Notes: generated from the sequence alone by a model not told the origin. A stretch of DNA of 64,000 nt from Trachythela sp. YZ-2020 (GCA_016169945.1 JADLSH010000073.1:620001-684000); one strand, 5' to 3'; counted from the stretch's first letter, positions 49,330 through 62,020 are shown. Program-made: numbers and translations.

Positions 49330-50170
49330 CCAGACAGAGATCCAACAACGGGGTCCCCAACAAAGGCTAACATTACTTCTACATCAGTACAAGAATTGGC
49401 TTTTGCCAAACAACATTAAATAGATAAACTAGTGAGTGGTCGAACGGAATAGCATTTGACGCACACTGAATTAAAAGTTACTGGGTTGTCCCGATTGTAT
49501 AAATAATTAAATATGTTCTAGAAGGTCGTAGAAGGTATAGTTAAATAATATTAGAACATTTACTAGGCATAGAAAAACATAAACACATGGATTTAATTGA
49601 TACATTACTCATTTATATATAGTAACAATTTTGTAGAAAAAAACGGGTGCAATATGATAATTAAGTTAAAAGCTCACAATATGTCAGAAATTTATCTTCA
49701 AGAACAAAATAGAAGATGAAAGTAACACTCATAAGTCATAAAGCTCTTGACCTAAAGGCAAATAAATACGGGCAAAATTGCTGCAACTTGATACAAAAAC
49801 TTATTTCAACGCATGCAAATTAATAATGTTCATATACGTAACAATAATTAACAAGACATATGAGAGAACATTCGTGAACATTTCTATAGCCTGCATCGTT
49901 CCCTGGTTAACTGTTGTGAACATATCAAGGTGACCGATGTAATATAGTGTTAGTAAAGATTGATTTTCATACAGCACTCTCAAGACAAGATATATTTAGA
50001 CTATTTCACATCGTCGAACATGACTTGTTCATGACAGTTAATACGACCAAACGGAAACGGCATGCATGCAGGCTTTATTCTCAACATTCTTTATTTTGAA
50101 ATAAATTTTTGTTGCAAGTTTTTGTTCGTATTACTTTGTAAGTCTGTAATGTCTGTTTAGGCAAAGTTTA
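49330..50170 (+). pseudogene. Remnant of an IgSF-receptor paralog
   Basis: 49337-49390 reads DPTTGSPTKANITSTS, like the Thr/Pro block at 2384-2438. 49782-49880 and 50100-50165 match the introns after b1 (1576-1770) and b2 (4972-5145): ttgctgcaactt, the catgca..attaataatgttca block, gagaacattcgt, and gttgcaa..ttttgttcgtattac. No Ig domain remains between them. Confidence 0.6.
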
Positions 50171-50740
50171 AACGTTCTAGACAGTTAATTGATCAGAGCA
50201 ATGTTACCATTTTGGTACAATAGTTTTTATTCCTATAGATGTATGACAGCGAGAATTATCAGAGATTGAAGCAAGAAATCGTGAGACTTGGTGTCCAAAA
50301 TCACGGGTTTCACGTTTAAAAGCGTATACTGCAGACTACCGTACTATTTGGCATGTAGCTAAGTAAAGTGATGATGAATATAAGACATAATTGCTCTAAT
50401 ATTATCTTGAGCGTCAATTCACATTTTCACATCAACTCGCACATATACTATTATTACATGCACGCACTTTTTCACAAAACAAGTTTTCATCTTAAAGTTC
50501 AACTAATAGAGTGTTATCAGAAAACCATTCACGTCTGCTTGTGGGTGGTATATTTATAGACAATATAATTAAATTAATCTTTAGAAATTTCACCATGACC
50601 GATTTGAATTGAAGGTGCGTCTCGTGTCTGTCGGCTGGGGAACATGCATGGATTGGAATAAATTAAAGTAAACCCTCTTTACTTACATAATAGGCGCTTT
50701 ATAACCTTGAACGTGCGGTGCCAGTGTGGGTATAGAGTAT

Positions 50741-50943
50741 AGCAAATACGGCGGTTGACTGTTGTGTAAAACTATACCTGAAAAGTACAATGAGAACTTC
50801 GACGTTTCGAGCAAAGGCCCTTCGTCTGGAAGTTAGTAGAATGGGTCGGGGGAAAAACATGTGCTTTTATAGTGAATACAAAAGCGAAGGGCCTTCGCTC
50901 GAAACGTCGAAGTTTTCACAACAGTCAACCGCCGTATTTGTTT
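50741..50943. mobile_element. Penelope/retrozyme-type inverted repeat
   Basis: caaatacggcggttgactgt (50745) is mirrored by acagtcaaccgccgtatttg (ending 50941). Inside, gaacttcgacgtttcgagc...ggcccttcg is mirrored by cgaagggcc..gctcgaaacgtcgaag. This tail sequence is common near Penelope-like elements in invertebrates (from memory). Confidence 0.6.
50795..50834 (-). ncRNA. Decayed minimal hammerhead ribozyme
   Basis: On the minus strand: stem I aacttc (50834-50829) pairs 6/6 with gaagtt (50800-50795). The core is CAGACGA (50828-50822; one change, U4 to A), stem II gggc/gctc, GAAA 50808-50805, and a two-pair stem III ending in GTC. Ultra-short stem III is typical of Penelope-associated hammerheads. 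Confidence 0.55.
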
Positions 50944-52177
50944 GATAACCTTGTTTTTGGTTTCGTCTGATTACACAGAAGCATGCAATAATTTGCATGA
51001 TCAATAGAGAAACCTTCTCGAATTGGTCATGGTTGCAGCTTTACGTGGCAGCAGATGGTCGACTTTAGATGTGTTAATTGAAAACTTATAGAAGCAAAAA
51101 AATTTGAAACAAAATCTATCTTTTATAAGACAGCTATTTTTTGAAATCCATACTATGGGAATAAAAGAGAAATTACATTTCCATAGTATATTTCAACGTT
51201 ATATCAATAGTATATATCCATAGTATTTCCATACTATTGTCATTTTCATACTATTTACAACAAGGATCCATGCTATTTCCATACTCCATAGCAAGGATTT
51301 TTAAAAGATTTTCAGTGATATAAAGAATTTCCAAGAATTACTATATTGCTCATTCTGATAACTGTAGGTCGGTTGACCACCATTGCACGATATTTATACT
51401 AGTGAAACCCACCTATTATATTGCAGAATACAGATAATTCTCAGTTCAAATAATCCAATGGTATATTGTGGGCTTATGTTATATTAAAAAAATACGAACA
51501 GTTGAATACGAGTAAAATCTAGTGAGCCTAAAGCTACAATCTGCATCAAAAATCTTCTGACACATAGGGTTTTCCCCTGCTATCAATCGGTTGCAAACTC
51601 ATGATAATTTATTGTCGCTGTTCACCTGAGGATTTGCCGATTTTTACCAATATCGAGGAAGGGGGAAAGGGTATAAAGCATTCATTTAATCAGGTGGGGC
51701 CTGATCGCAGGTTAGCCTAAAGGCTAAAAGTCTAAATCAAACATCATAAGATCATAAGGTAACTAGCACTGTCTTTGTACAAATACAAATTCTATATGGA
51801 AATAGTATGTATCCTATAGTTGGGAATAGTATGAAAATAGCAATTAGTTATACTAATTAAATTATACTAATTTCAAACTACTTGCCATTTTCATGGAAAT
51901 ACTATATGGATATATATATCATTTCCATATTATTTCCACAGCTACTGACTCATCCATAAGATTTTGAATAAATGTTGTATATCTATAAGCATCTGCCGGC
52001 TAGACCACATCAATGCATATGTTCCAATTTTAGAAGCAATATATTTCAACAACAATGATGTAGTGAAAGAGGTCGACGACTTTTAATACACCCCCATGCA
52101 ATGTGTTATGTTTTTGCGGTCATTGACCTACGCGTGATAGTTCTGTCGCTTTATCATCGAGTAACTGATTGTTCCCA
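50944..52177. repeat. Spacer with scattered atttccatactatt repeats
   Basis: Forward and reverse copies of ccatagtatttccatactat-like words cluster at 51147-51295 and again at 51795-51945. The rest is featureless. Confidence 0.6.
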
Positions 52178-52531
52178 CCTTAACACATAGATATCTTAAA
52201 TACACTAGATAGCGCATCTCTTTTAGTAAAATTGAAGCCAGGAATATTTCAGCGGTTTTCCCCATTTGAATGGATGGCGGCCATATTGCTCGTTCCCACT
52301 CGCTAATAAACACTTAAAAGACACCAATAACTTTCATGATTTGAATAGTTTAAAACTGATTTGGGATAGGTTTAACCGAATGTTTAAGTTCGCTGTTTAA
52401 GAAATAAAAAAATATACGAATCTTGTCATTTCATGGGAACGACCTGAGACTGCAGTCACGGCTTCAATTTTTGACTTGCGGAATAATTAGATGCACTATC
52501 TAGTGTATATAAGATATCTATGCCTTAACAG
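52178..52531. mobile_element. Inverted-repeat element around 52.3 kb
   Basis: ccttaacacatagatatctt..cactagatagcgcatct (52178-52220) is mirrored at 52490-52528. The interior contains ggatggcggccatattgctc. Confidence 0.65.
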
Positions 52532-52926
52532 CTGCATCATGCCATTAAGCTTACATTACTCATTAGTGCACAGTATCGGTCTTGTAAATTGTCAACGTTT
52601 TTGGCATATTTCGTTGCATTCCACAGGATATAGTATACATAGATATTAGATTATAAATCAGAAAACAAAACTGAACAGTATAGTTCAATTATGGTTTAAT
52701 GGCACTTCACAAACGAGTCTAAAATCATATAGTAACATGACAAAAGTTATAGTATCAGTACAAAACATAAACACTAACGAATTTATACCTCCAAACACAG
52801 CAAAATCTTGTTAGTAACTTAGTACGACTTTGCATGTATAACCTCCGATCCCAACACAAGCAAATTCACATATACCAAATATACCGCCATGTTGAATTCC
52901 GAGGCGCAATAACTATGACGTCTAAT

Positions 52927-53178
52927 AATTTACTCCTTCTTGGGGAGTTACGACTCCTGGAGTAAAATTAAGTTAAATTTACTCCTCCGGTGGAGTTAAA
53001 TTGACTCCCAGTGCCAAGTGGAGTATATTTTAATTAATTGGAATGCGCACCGAGGAAGTGGAGTTGTAGTTTTAAAATCCATTTTTGGAGTAGATTTTAC
53101 TCCAAATTTTTACTCTCCCAAGGGGAGAAGTTTTAACTCCTATGGTGGAGTTAAAATAACTCCTTGAAATTAACAGTG
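52927..53178. repeat. GGAGTTAAA / TTTAACTCC array
   Basis: At least 14 ACTCC or GGAGT words in both orientations within 250 bp, ending ttaacagtg. This resembles widespread animal MITE or satellite-like elements built of the same word. Confidence 0.75.
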
Positions 53179-54496
53179 AACAAGACGTCAGTTGGTACAT
53201 AGACAATCGAGAGGAATGGACTGCAGGAAACGCCATTGTTTCGCGCGTTGCTACCGTGATACGGCCTGCAGTCACAATCATACTAAGTTTTTTTGGAAAC
53301 GGAAAACCGCGCAACAATAAATTAATGATCGTTTCGTAGCTTTGTTATTGGGCAATCGGTTTTTAAAATTCTTGTAGAAGAAGAAACATTTGCTATCGAG
53401 TTACAGGGTTGATTTGCGATGTTTACTTCGACTATATATAACAATGCCCAATGGCTGATTTGTTGTACGCGTATAATTACTAATTACCAAACTTGACAAG
53501 TTTTTCCGGAATCTGGGTGGAAAATATCATAATAAAAACGGATATCCGTTTAAACCATAATTGGCCGGAAGAGGTTTGCATGTTTAGAGCCTTGAAGGAG
53601 GGTAAGATGTTAGTACCCAAATTTAGCCTATATATATATATGCGTCCGGAAATGTTATTCCAAAGATATATATCAGATCTTTGAAACTATGAAAATTGAA
53701 TGTTTTACGACATATGCACTCCGCAAATTCGAAAGATATTGAACGCCGGCAATATCTTTAGGAATTTTAGAAATGGCTCCTGAACGGTTAAACTAATACT
53801 CAATTTTAATAATGCCTGCATGCAAGCAGTGTTTTATTCAGTTATTGTCAGTCAATTCAGTCGTTGTTCAAAAGAATTGTCATTCACTTTTTGATATTCA
53901 CATTTCTTTATTTCTTTCCACAAAAATCCGTTATTTATTATTCCCGATACTCGTTAGCTGAAACTCAAACACATTTTCGTCATTCCGCTTACACGCACCC
54001 CCGCGAGATTGTATATATGACGTCTGTCTGTTTCATTGAAATTGCACGACAAAGGAACTTTATAGAAATTGAAAAGACAGGATGACACTGGATGACTGTT
54101 TGATCGCTGTATAACAAAGCTCAATTTAAACCATTATTATAAGAGTAGTTTTAAGGTGAAGGCCATCCAAGGCTCAAACAGTGTTTCCTGCAGTTAGGCG
54201 TGTTTCCTTTATATACTGCCCGGCTGCAAACATGCAAAATAATAGGCTGTATACATACAATCCTACACTCAACGGAGGCGGGGATGACGATTTCGAGCCA
54301 AAACCATGCACCTCTTCTATTTATACCGTGTATACTGCATATTTGTTTTTATTGTGAGTATATATATATACATTAAATATATATTTAATTAAGATTCAAT
54401 TATAGTTTTGAACGGATATGATTTAGTTTATTAAAGTGTTCAAAGGAAAATGTACAAATAGAGTATGCATGGACACATAGGATTTTCAAAAACGCC
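53179..54496. other. Intergenic, nothing recognised
   Basis: Short frames only, no supported feature. Confidence 0.4.
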
Positions 54497-54528
54497 AACC
54501 TCGTTCACGGGGCCTGGGAACGAGGTTG
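54497..54528. repeat. Short hairpin of transposon-end type
   Basis: caacctcgttcacgggg-cctgggaacgaggttg. It resembles the CAGCCTCGTnCCCAGG ends of the 15264-17899 element. Confidence 0.6.
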
Positions 54529-54548
54529 AAGAGCGCCAAAAGGCACTA

Positions 54549-54731
54549 TAGACCACTTTCATAATTCAGATGAGTTTAAATATTCTTTTATGTGCATCTT
54601 AATAAGCCTTATCAGCCTCGTTTCTGTGACTGAAATTGAATAGAATTTATTAACCTGAACGAGGTCAACGAGGCTTATTAAGATGCACATAAAAGAATAT
54701 TTAAACTCATCTGAATTATGAAAGTGGTCTA
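54549..54731. mobile_element. Tc1/mariner-type hairpin MITE
   Basis: TA|TAGACCACTTTCATAATT is mirrored at the right end with arms of about 65 bp. TA flanks both sides. Confidence 0.85.
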
Positions 54732-54770
54732 TATGGGAGCGAGTTACTCGCCATGCCGGGTCAAAGAAGC

Positions 54771-55136
54771 GATCTGTTTATATGGAACCGAGTTACCATG
54801 TATTTGCCGCTGAATACATTGTAATTATGCCTCTTTTATACACTTTTGAGGGCTAGATTGGGCTATGTTATTTATCAAAGTAGGAAAACCGAAAGGAAAC
54901 ACGCATGCCCTGTTGGTGAATTACGCGGGAAACGTGTTTACATGGTAATATATTGATCTCGCCCAGGCGAGATCTCGCCTCTTTCTGTCGGGATCTCGCC
55001 ATGGCGAGTTACCCGGTTGTGCCATGTAAACAGTCACCCGGCAAAACTATAAGTTTCTATAATAGCTGGGATCTCGCCGTTAATTGCCGAGTAACTCGCG
55101 CCTTGCTCGGTAACTCGCCTCCATATAAACAGGCCC
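54771..55136. mobile_element. MITE, ctgtttatatgga ends (second copy of family)
   Basis: gatctgtttatatggaaccg and ctcgcctccatataaacagg are mirrored. The same family as 13283-13642. Internal gtgtttacatgg...ccatgtaaacag repeats suggest a nested or rearranged relative. Confidence 0.65.
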
Positions 55137-55140
55137 TTAA

Positions 55141-55311
55141 AGGCTGATTTCCATTCAGTGCAAAATGTCGCGCGATCGACCTTTTGCGATCGTTTTCTTT
55201 TCAATTGTGAGCCCTCGACTGGAACAGATCTGGTCGAGGGCTCATAATTCAAAAGAAAACGATCGCAAAAGGTCGATCGCGCGACATTTTGCACTGAATG
55301 GAAATCAGCCT
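55141..55311. mobile_element. Near-perfect hairpin MITE flanked by TTAA
   Basis: Arms of about 80 bp (aggctgatttccattcagtg ...) mirror each other almost exactly around a 13-bp centre. TTAA lies at 55137-55140 and 55312-55315. Confidence 0.9.
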
Positions 55312-55315
55312 TTAA

Positions 55316-56357
55316 GGCCTAAGGCTAAGTATACAAACGATTATAAGGGAACATAAATATTGTACAGTTGAACAAAGTTCGTATATAGTTTAACAATGTT
55401 ACCGCGGCTGTTGGCTGTTTTGCAATTAACTCGAACGCGTGGTGCCAGTTGATAAAGTGTTCCAAAATTATTTCTTACCAGACCATTTTAAGAGACAAAT
55501 GGTAGTGAAAAGTAGACAAATCGGTTTGTTTCAGCTGTCTTAAAGATTGAAGAAGCAACCTTTAGCGAAAACATGTCATAAGAGGACATAGAACAAATCC
55601 ATATCAAACCTATGACCATTGTCTTGCAAGCTATACCCACTGCACCTGGCCCTGCATATAGTATAAAATTTGTGTATGACGCAGACGAAAGAGAAATATT
55701 GTAAACAACATGAAGCAGATATAACCATAAAAACACCGAAAATGCGTCATAACGCAGAGCTGATAGGTCTTTATCTTAACCATCAATTAAAATTGTCAAC
55801 TAAAATGGCGCCACTTTTTGATAAAATCCTTGATCAGGACAGTGGGGTATGATTCTAGTCACGCGACGGTATACACCGCACGCGATATACGCAAATTATA
55901 TACATATTTGGAAAAGGTTGGCAAAATAAACAAGTTGTTTATCGTAATTGATCATTAATGAATGGATAAGCTTGTTTGTGCACACTAAACAGACGGCCAA
56001 AACACAAGAAAAAAAGTGCGCATCACTAATTCTTGAATCTGTAAAGGTTTGACTGAACTTATGTCCAGTAAATGACTATAAATAACTAAAATAAATTTTA
56101 TGGGAACAATTAACGTAGCTATGGCTTTTAAAATCGTTTATGTAAAAAATACTACAGTATCAAATTATATAATATTTTCATCATAATAATTCTGCATTCA
56201 AGAATGCAATACGTTCATACCACATTTTACTCACTGCTGTCTCATACATTGAAGCAAACGAGTTCGCCCCTTAATGAAGATTTGGACACCAGCCTGTGAG
56301 TATAACATATATACTCTTGTTGATACTCTAAATATCAACGTTGCTAACTTAAAGATG
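55316..56357. other. Intergenic, nothing recognised
   Basis: Overlapping short frames with no family. Confidence 0.4.
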
Positions 56358-56586
56358 ATGTAAAGTCCCGATGTAAACAAACCGGCAACGTCCGTTTGTT
56401 TACATTTTAAACACGCTATATTTTAAAAATTATGATGTGTTCTGGTTCGCTATATGCTTTAAATAAATACAGATTCGAGTTTCAGATTTAGAAGATGTCG
56501 AATTTTAGTCGAAACAACGCGAAATTTGGGCATTGTTTACATCGCGGGACCCCCCATAGCACATGCGCAGAACGGACTTTACATGG
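56358..56586. mobile_element. Inverted-repeat element, gatgtaaagtcccgatgtaaac ends (weak)
   Basis: gtaaagtcccgatgtaaac at the left is matched by gtttacatcgcgggac and ggactttacatgg at the right, with a gap in the arm. Confidence 0.5.
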
Positions 56587-57631
56587 TCTTTAACATTTTA
56601 CCTGTATAAACTAAATTTAAACCGTTTTTTTCTTGGCAATATCTTAATTGTTCAAGGGTATATACCGGTATAGACTCTGTGTCTGCTTTGGAATACGTCC
56701 GGAAATAAGACCAACAAGTACATTTAATTCCGAGCATTTCACAATAAAACAGGGTATTAATGTCGCTACCACTGATCTAACGGAAATAAACTGGATTGAG
56801 TATCCATTGCGTTAAACATTAAATCGGAAGTCAGCCATTACTCAGGAGTAAATGTATATATGTTGCCGTTTCCCAGTTTCCGCGCGGTTTTGCAATGCAT
56901 TCTTGGATCGCTAGGGGGCAACTATATCATGGTAGAAATTCGTTGTTTGTGAACATTGTGAACATTGGGTGACTTTTAATACTGTTAATATATTTTCATG
57001 TTATACCTATATAAAACGGATAGAATTGCGAACAAGTTTTAACTATGTTGTAAATATCTTGCTCTAGATTATCTAATTTATTTAAAAAGCAGTTGCAAGA
57101 CTGAGCCCAATTGCGCAGTCACTCTATGGGTCTTGCATAGCTAGGGTTTCTTTTTAGGAATTATATAAGTAGCCCAGAATGGCCATTTCGTCGTGCGCTT
57201 TCATGGTGATTTCTTGCAACAGAACAAAACATTGTATCATTTTTTCGCGTGGCCCACCCTTTTAAGGCCATCTTTCTTTGGATGGCCCACCGCTTAATTC
57301 CACCAGCCCCTCTCCCCTCCCAGATAAAAAATGGACGGTCCTTTATATTTGTACGTTCAATTGAGGCGACCAGACAACCACTGCAGGAGTCGAATCCAAG
57401 AGCAAGTGTTGTGTTGAAAGTTATATGGACTAATGAACCATGTACTATATTACAATTCAGGTAATCTTTTAAAGTTAAAGTCCAATTATATTCTTTCAAA
57501 GTTAAAGTCCAATTAAATTCTTTTAATACTTTCCCGACTCCCCTGCACACGATTTCCGTGCGACAAATCGGATTGGGAAATTTCAAGTGAAACATATGAA
57601 AAAAAACAACATATGGCTATTTTAAGAGAAA
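56587..57631. other. Intergenic, nothing recognised
   Basis: The 144-codon minus-strand frame at 57161-57595 contains a small internal repeat (WTLTLK twice) and no known domain. I do not call it a gene. Confidence 0.4.
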
Positions 57632-58288
57632 TACAGGCATTAGGGATTATTCTAAACTGGATTTGCTACCACTTCTTGGAGTTGTAAAAATATTTCTGGA
57701 GTTGTAAATGGAAATTACTGGAGTGGTTAGCTTATATTTTTATTTTCAATTTGAACAAAAGATCAAAACTGTATATACTATTATTTATACCATAGTTTTA
57801 TCCAACACGATAATTAGTAATTCACAAGGAATATAGCACATATAAACATTGACATATATAGCTAGGACCATTTTTCCGCAACACATATGAAAATGAATAA
57901 CCAAAATCGGAAAAATTGTCTGCAGAGGTGACTTGCCTATACTGACTGTAGTACAGGTACTTTCCCAGCGGTCTCACCCAAGGTGTATGTGAAGGTGCGC
58001 ACGAACCATGGACCACGGATCATTGGGTGAGACTCGGTCCTTGATGATAAGAATGGCATATGTGTTGTGTTATGTACTTTCTCATGCACTGAACTTGGAA
58101 ATGGTCGCCGGACTTCTCCAAACTTTAATATAGGAGCGCGCGTGAAAATGCTGTAAATATACGATACTTGATTTCAGTGAGTGTGCCCCCAACAACCCTA
58201 AAAATATTTGCTATAGAATGATTTATTGTTTTGAGATTTCTTAATTTACTGGAGTTGTCAAATGTTCTTAGAATAATCCCTGACATGC
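57632..58288. mobile_element. MITE, TTAGGGATTATTCTAA ends
   Basis: caggcattagggattattct at the left is mirrored by agaataatccctgacatg at the right. Inside, a smaller hairpin (tctcaccca ... tgggtgaga, 57972-58032). Confidence 0.7.
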
Positions 58289-59590
58289 ATATATATGAAC
58301 GTATTAAGTCACTATATTTGCGACCATTTTATTAAAATTAATGGTTCCAGACAATATAATACTGTGAAACTAAGGAGATTATGTTAAGTGAATAGGCAAT
58401 GAATTAGTCTAAGTGATATAAGACATACATGTAATCTCCTCAGAAAAGTACCTCCACTGAAGTGCATGAATAATACTTAAATTTAGGGCATGACAAATCA
58501 AATTAGCCTACATATGCTGTCACCATGCAAAATACTCAATATATAAGCTTTTTCAATATGGATAATAGCAATTTGTGTATGCAAGTGGCACTTTGTACTA
58601 TCTATATTGGTTTTTTTTCAGTGACATATCGGCTTTGCAAAATAATTTACCTAAATGGCATCTAGTTAAGCAGCACATACATAAAATCAGTGTTATTTAT
58701 TGTAGAACATATAGATTATAGTAGTTATTTAAATATTCTTTAATATTAATTAAATACGATTGTAAATACAGTAATTACCCTACATAATACGTAATTAGTT
58801 CTAAAAAGAGTGTAAATTCAATTGTAATTCAGTTTTATGACTGCGAAAATTGATTTATTAAACAATTTATTTATTTAAAGAATATAATTGCTAAATGAAA
58901 CTAGTGATTGAAAAACAGAACAAGATGCTCTATGGAGCGTTAAGTCGCTGGGGATATTGGAAATACATAGGCTATGCCGTAACGCTCAGGCTTACATGCA
59001 GCATTCCATATATTTTACTCCATTCCGACGGTCAGGGTTCAGGGTGCCTGCATGTGGACGGCTTCGAATCCCCAAAACTGGCAAAAGCAAGAACAAAGCG
59101 TCATAGCAGAAATCTATCTCAAGTTCGAAAAAGCATAATTTAACTGTGTGCATGCATGCTAGACTGTTACATGCAGTCATATTATAATATATTATTGCTT
59201 AAATTTTGCAATAATTATCACTAAAAGTAAAACATCTTAATGAGAATCATTCCATGCAAAGGCAACAACACTAATACATCCATTACCAAAATGCTAGAAT
59301 TACAGCTATCATTATAAATCCAAAATCTACAACAGCACGACTTGCTTGTCAGCGAGAACGTTTTAATCGTTTTCAAAAACATATTAAAAAACTCATTAAT
59401 AATTCATGAGGAAAAGACAAAGGAAATCACTACCGTGTCAGTGGTTTTATATGTGATAAAAAATCATGTTAATTTACATAAACTTTAGCTTTGATTTTCT
59501 CGGCTTAGACAATGTTTATTTTTAAAATTACTTCGCCAATGAACTCATAATATGGGTCGTTTTTTAAGCCATTTAAAACACTCGCAGTTC
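58289..59590. other. Intergenic, nothing recognised
   Basis: AT-rich, no supported feature. Confidence 0.4.
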
Positions 59591-59651
59591 GTGCTTTATC
59601 AGATATAAAACACTCGTGTTGCGCACTCGTGTTTTATATCTGATAAAGCAC
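59591..59651. repeat. Perfect 23-bp-arm hairpin
   Basis: gtgctttatcagatataaaa and its mirror around a 15-base centre containing two copies of ctcg. Confidence 0.9.
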
Positions 59652-59685
59652 CCCTGCTCGTGTTTTAAATAGTATTAAAAATCAT

Positions 59686-59890
59686 AGTATTATTTATATA
59701 AAAACATCTTCCTATATACATTCTTTATAGAAAGAGACCTCTTTTAGCACAAGTTAATTGGAACAGCTCGTATATTCATGAGTATATACTATTCTTTATA
59801 TAAGCATCTTCATATACATATTCTTTATAGAAAGAGACCTTTTATATAGCCTACGGCTACGCTAATAAAAACAGCTCGTATATGTCTATT
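59686..59890. repeat. Tandem duplication of about 100 bp
   Basis: ttctttatagaaagagacct at 59721 and 59821, and acagctcgtatat at 59763 and 59871, in order. Confidence 0.85.
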
Positions 59891-61723
59891 AGATTATATA
59901 TGTGGATTTACATAATGCTGTAATTTCATATACCCCATGCATATAAAAGGATATATACACTTCACCTTGTGCGATTAAAATTAAATCATAAATCGGAAAC
60001 ATGCACAAATAATAATAAGCACAAAAAAAGAAGACAAGAGGAATAAGAAGGATAAAAAACTTCAATAGTTAATTTGTCCATCCTTAATTTCGAAATTAGA
60101 TTTCTTTTGTCTGGACCAGAATGGATTAAACACGTTTATCGTATTTTGTGCAAAACATTATTTTAGCCTATTTTAAGCTCATCGGGAAGCTCCTAATTCC
60201 TCTTGGTTGCATGCACGAAAACATGAAACGGCACAAAAATAACAACATGAAAGAAACATTCATGCTATTGGCATTTATATAACATGATATTTTAGAATTC
60301 TCAATCCTTGCTTCTTGTTAATGTTCTTATATCATCAAGCATTTTCACAATAAGGTAACGTAAAACGCTTCCTGAATGCGATAGTACTGGACGATAAAGA
60401 AATTCAGAATGACAAACTTTTAGCATGCGTTCATCGCTGAATCCCAGTCTTTTGCACCAGAGCCAGAGGAAACCAGAGCCAGAGGTATAATGATGTCAAA
60501 ACTTCTGCATATATGTGTATGTCGGTTAAAATTACCAGCGCTTATTGAATATTCTAAATTACGGTCATCTCTCTCGCTCGATAACTGAACGCTGTCGTGT
60601 TGAAAGAGATGACCAAAATTTAGAATATTCCATCTACAAAACCCTTCAACGCACAATTTAGAATATTTACACCCTGGCTTATATACAATACTGTCAATGC
60701 ACTGGCATCACCTTAGTATATATATACATGAACTTGTGGTTAGCTCTTGGCAACTGGACTCATGTAGCTTAGTGCATAGGTGTCAGATGTTGGGATCCGT
60801 GGTAACCCGGTTACCTGCACGAGTGACTTGAGCTAACTGCAAACCTGGGTCAGAAGGTCTCGCACTCTCACGCGCGCTGGTACAGTAGACAATATTGTCT
60901 GTGGTCAGATTTGCGTGTTTTTCTCTCAGACCATGTTTCCTTTCGCCAAGGCTAATTGCTCAAAATATCCCACCACTCCCGATTCCCCCGCTGTGGCTCA
61001 CTCGCTTCGCTCGTAAGCTGCGCGGTCCCGAATCTAATGCTAACTGCAAATTATTTCTGGCTTATACCTGCAAAAAAGGTAAATATACAGGCATGGCTTA
61101 GTGGTGGCAATTGGAAGACTGTTCCACAGCACGACACCACAATGTGTGCACGTCCGTTACGATTAACTGGAAACCTGGGGAGGTATCAAACCAATCTCCA
61201 TATCAAATCCAAATTTAGGATTTGACAAGGCATTTATCAAACAAAAATAAAATATTGGGCCATTGGGGGCCTCTTTGACCATCCAGGCAATCTTATTTTA
61301 CAAAATGTTTCTGACAAGATGACCCCCTGGTTCACCCTGGTCGACGGTCACGTCCTCCTTTATGATCATCGCCCGCTCAGCACCCCAACCCCCCCCCCCC
61401 CCACCAGATCAAGCTGGATCCCTGCTTACATATAGAACAGACAGCTACCAGGACGTCTTTTAACATATTTTAAAGCTATTGGGGTGCACGGTCCACAGTC
61501 CCCCATGTTGCCCCGCCCAGTAAACCCCAGTGGCAGTAAGCTATTTTTGCTCCCAGTGAAGGACCGTTTCGTCTTAGGGAAGCTATGGGAAAACTAACCC
61601 CAAGAAAAGCGCATGCACGCAACACATTCTTCACTTTACATTTTATCCTCGAAATTATCCCTACTACAAATTGATGCATGTTCTTTACTGAATATACTTT
61701 ACTTCGTAAATTGAACATTTATA
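59891..61723. other. Intergenic with one hairpin
   Basis: The hairpin is 60547-60630 (gaatattctaaatt..ggtcatctc and mirror). A C13 run lies near 61390. No gene was recognised. Confidence 0.45.
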
Positions 61724-62020
61724 GTTTAGTTTAGTTTATTGTGTTTACCACTCTGAGGTGGACGAAAAGCCTTAACAGGTTTTACAGCCCAATTGACAAA
61801 GGTCTCCGAGTGTTAGTTGTGGTTTCTTTTTGTGCGAGAGGAAAACCGGAGTACACGAAGGAAAACCCTCGATGCACATCCAATCTCAACTAACATAAGT
61901 TTATCAAGCACAGGGAAGTTACCCACTGCCCAGCTTATGTACATCCCTGCCATCGACCTGATGAACAGTGGACTTAACTCAGAGGTGAGTGGCAGCGCGC
62001 TAACCGCATCTGCCACCCGT
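61724..62020 (-). mobile_element. SINE, full length
   Basis: On the minus strand: a degraded tRNA-like head (gcagatgcggttagcgcgct), the core gggttttccttcgtgtactc, then a 3' tail ttcgtccacctcagagtggt ... aataaactaaactaaac. It shares the core domain with the other SINEs but has a different head and tail. Confidence 0.75.

Noticed and set aside
57161..57595. 144-codon minus-strand frame
   Set aside because: No domain, low-complexity repeat inside, no promoter or splice context.
57640..57646. Telomere-like TTAGGG
   Set aside because: A single unit inside a MITE end, no array.
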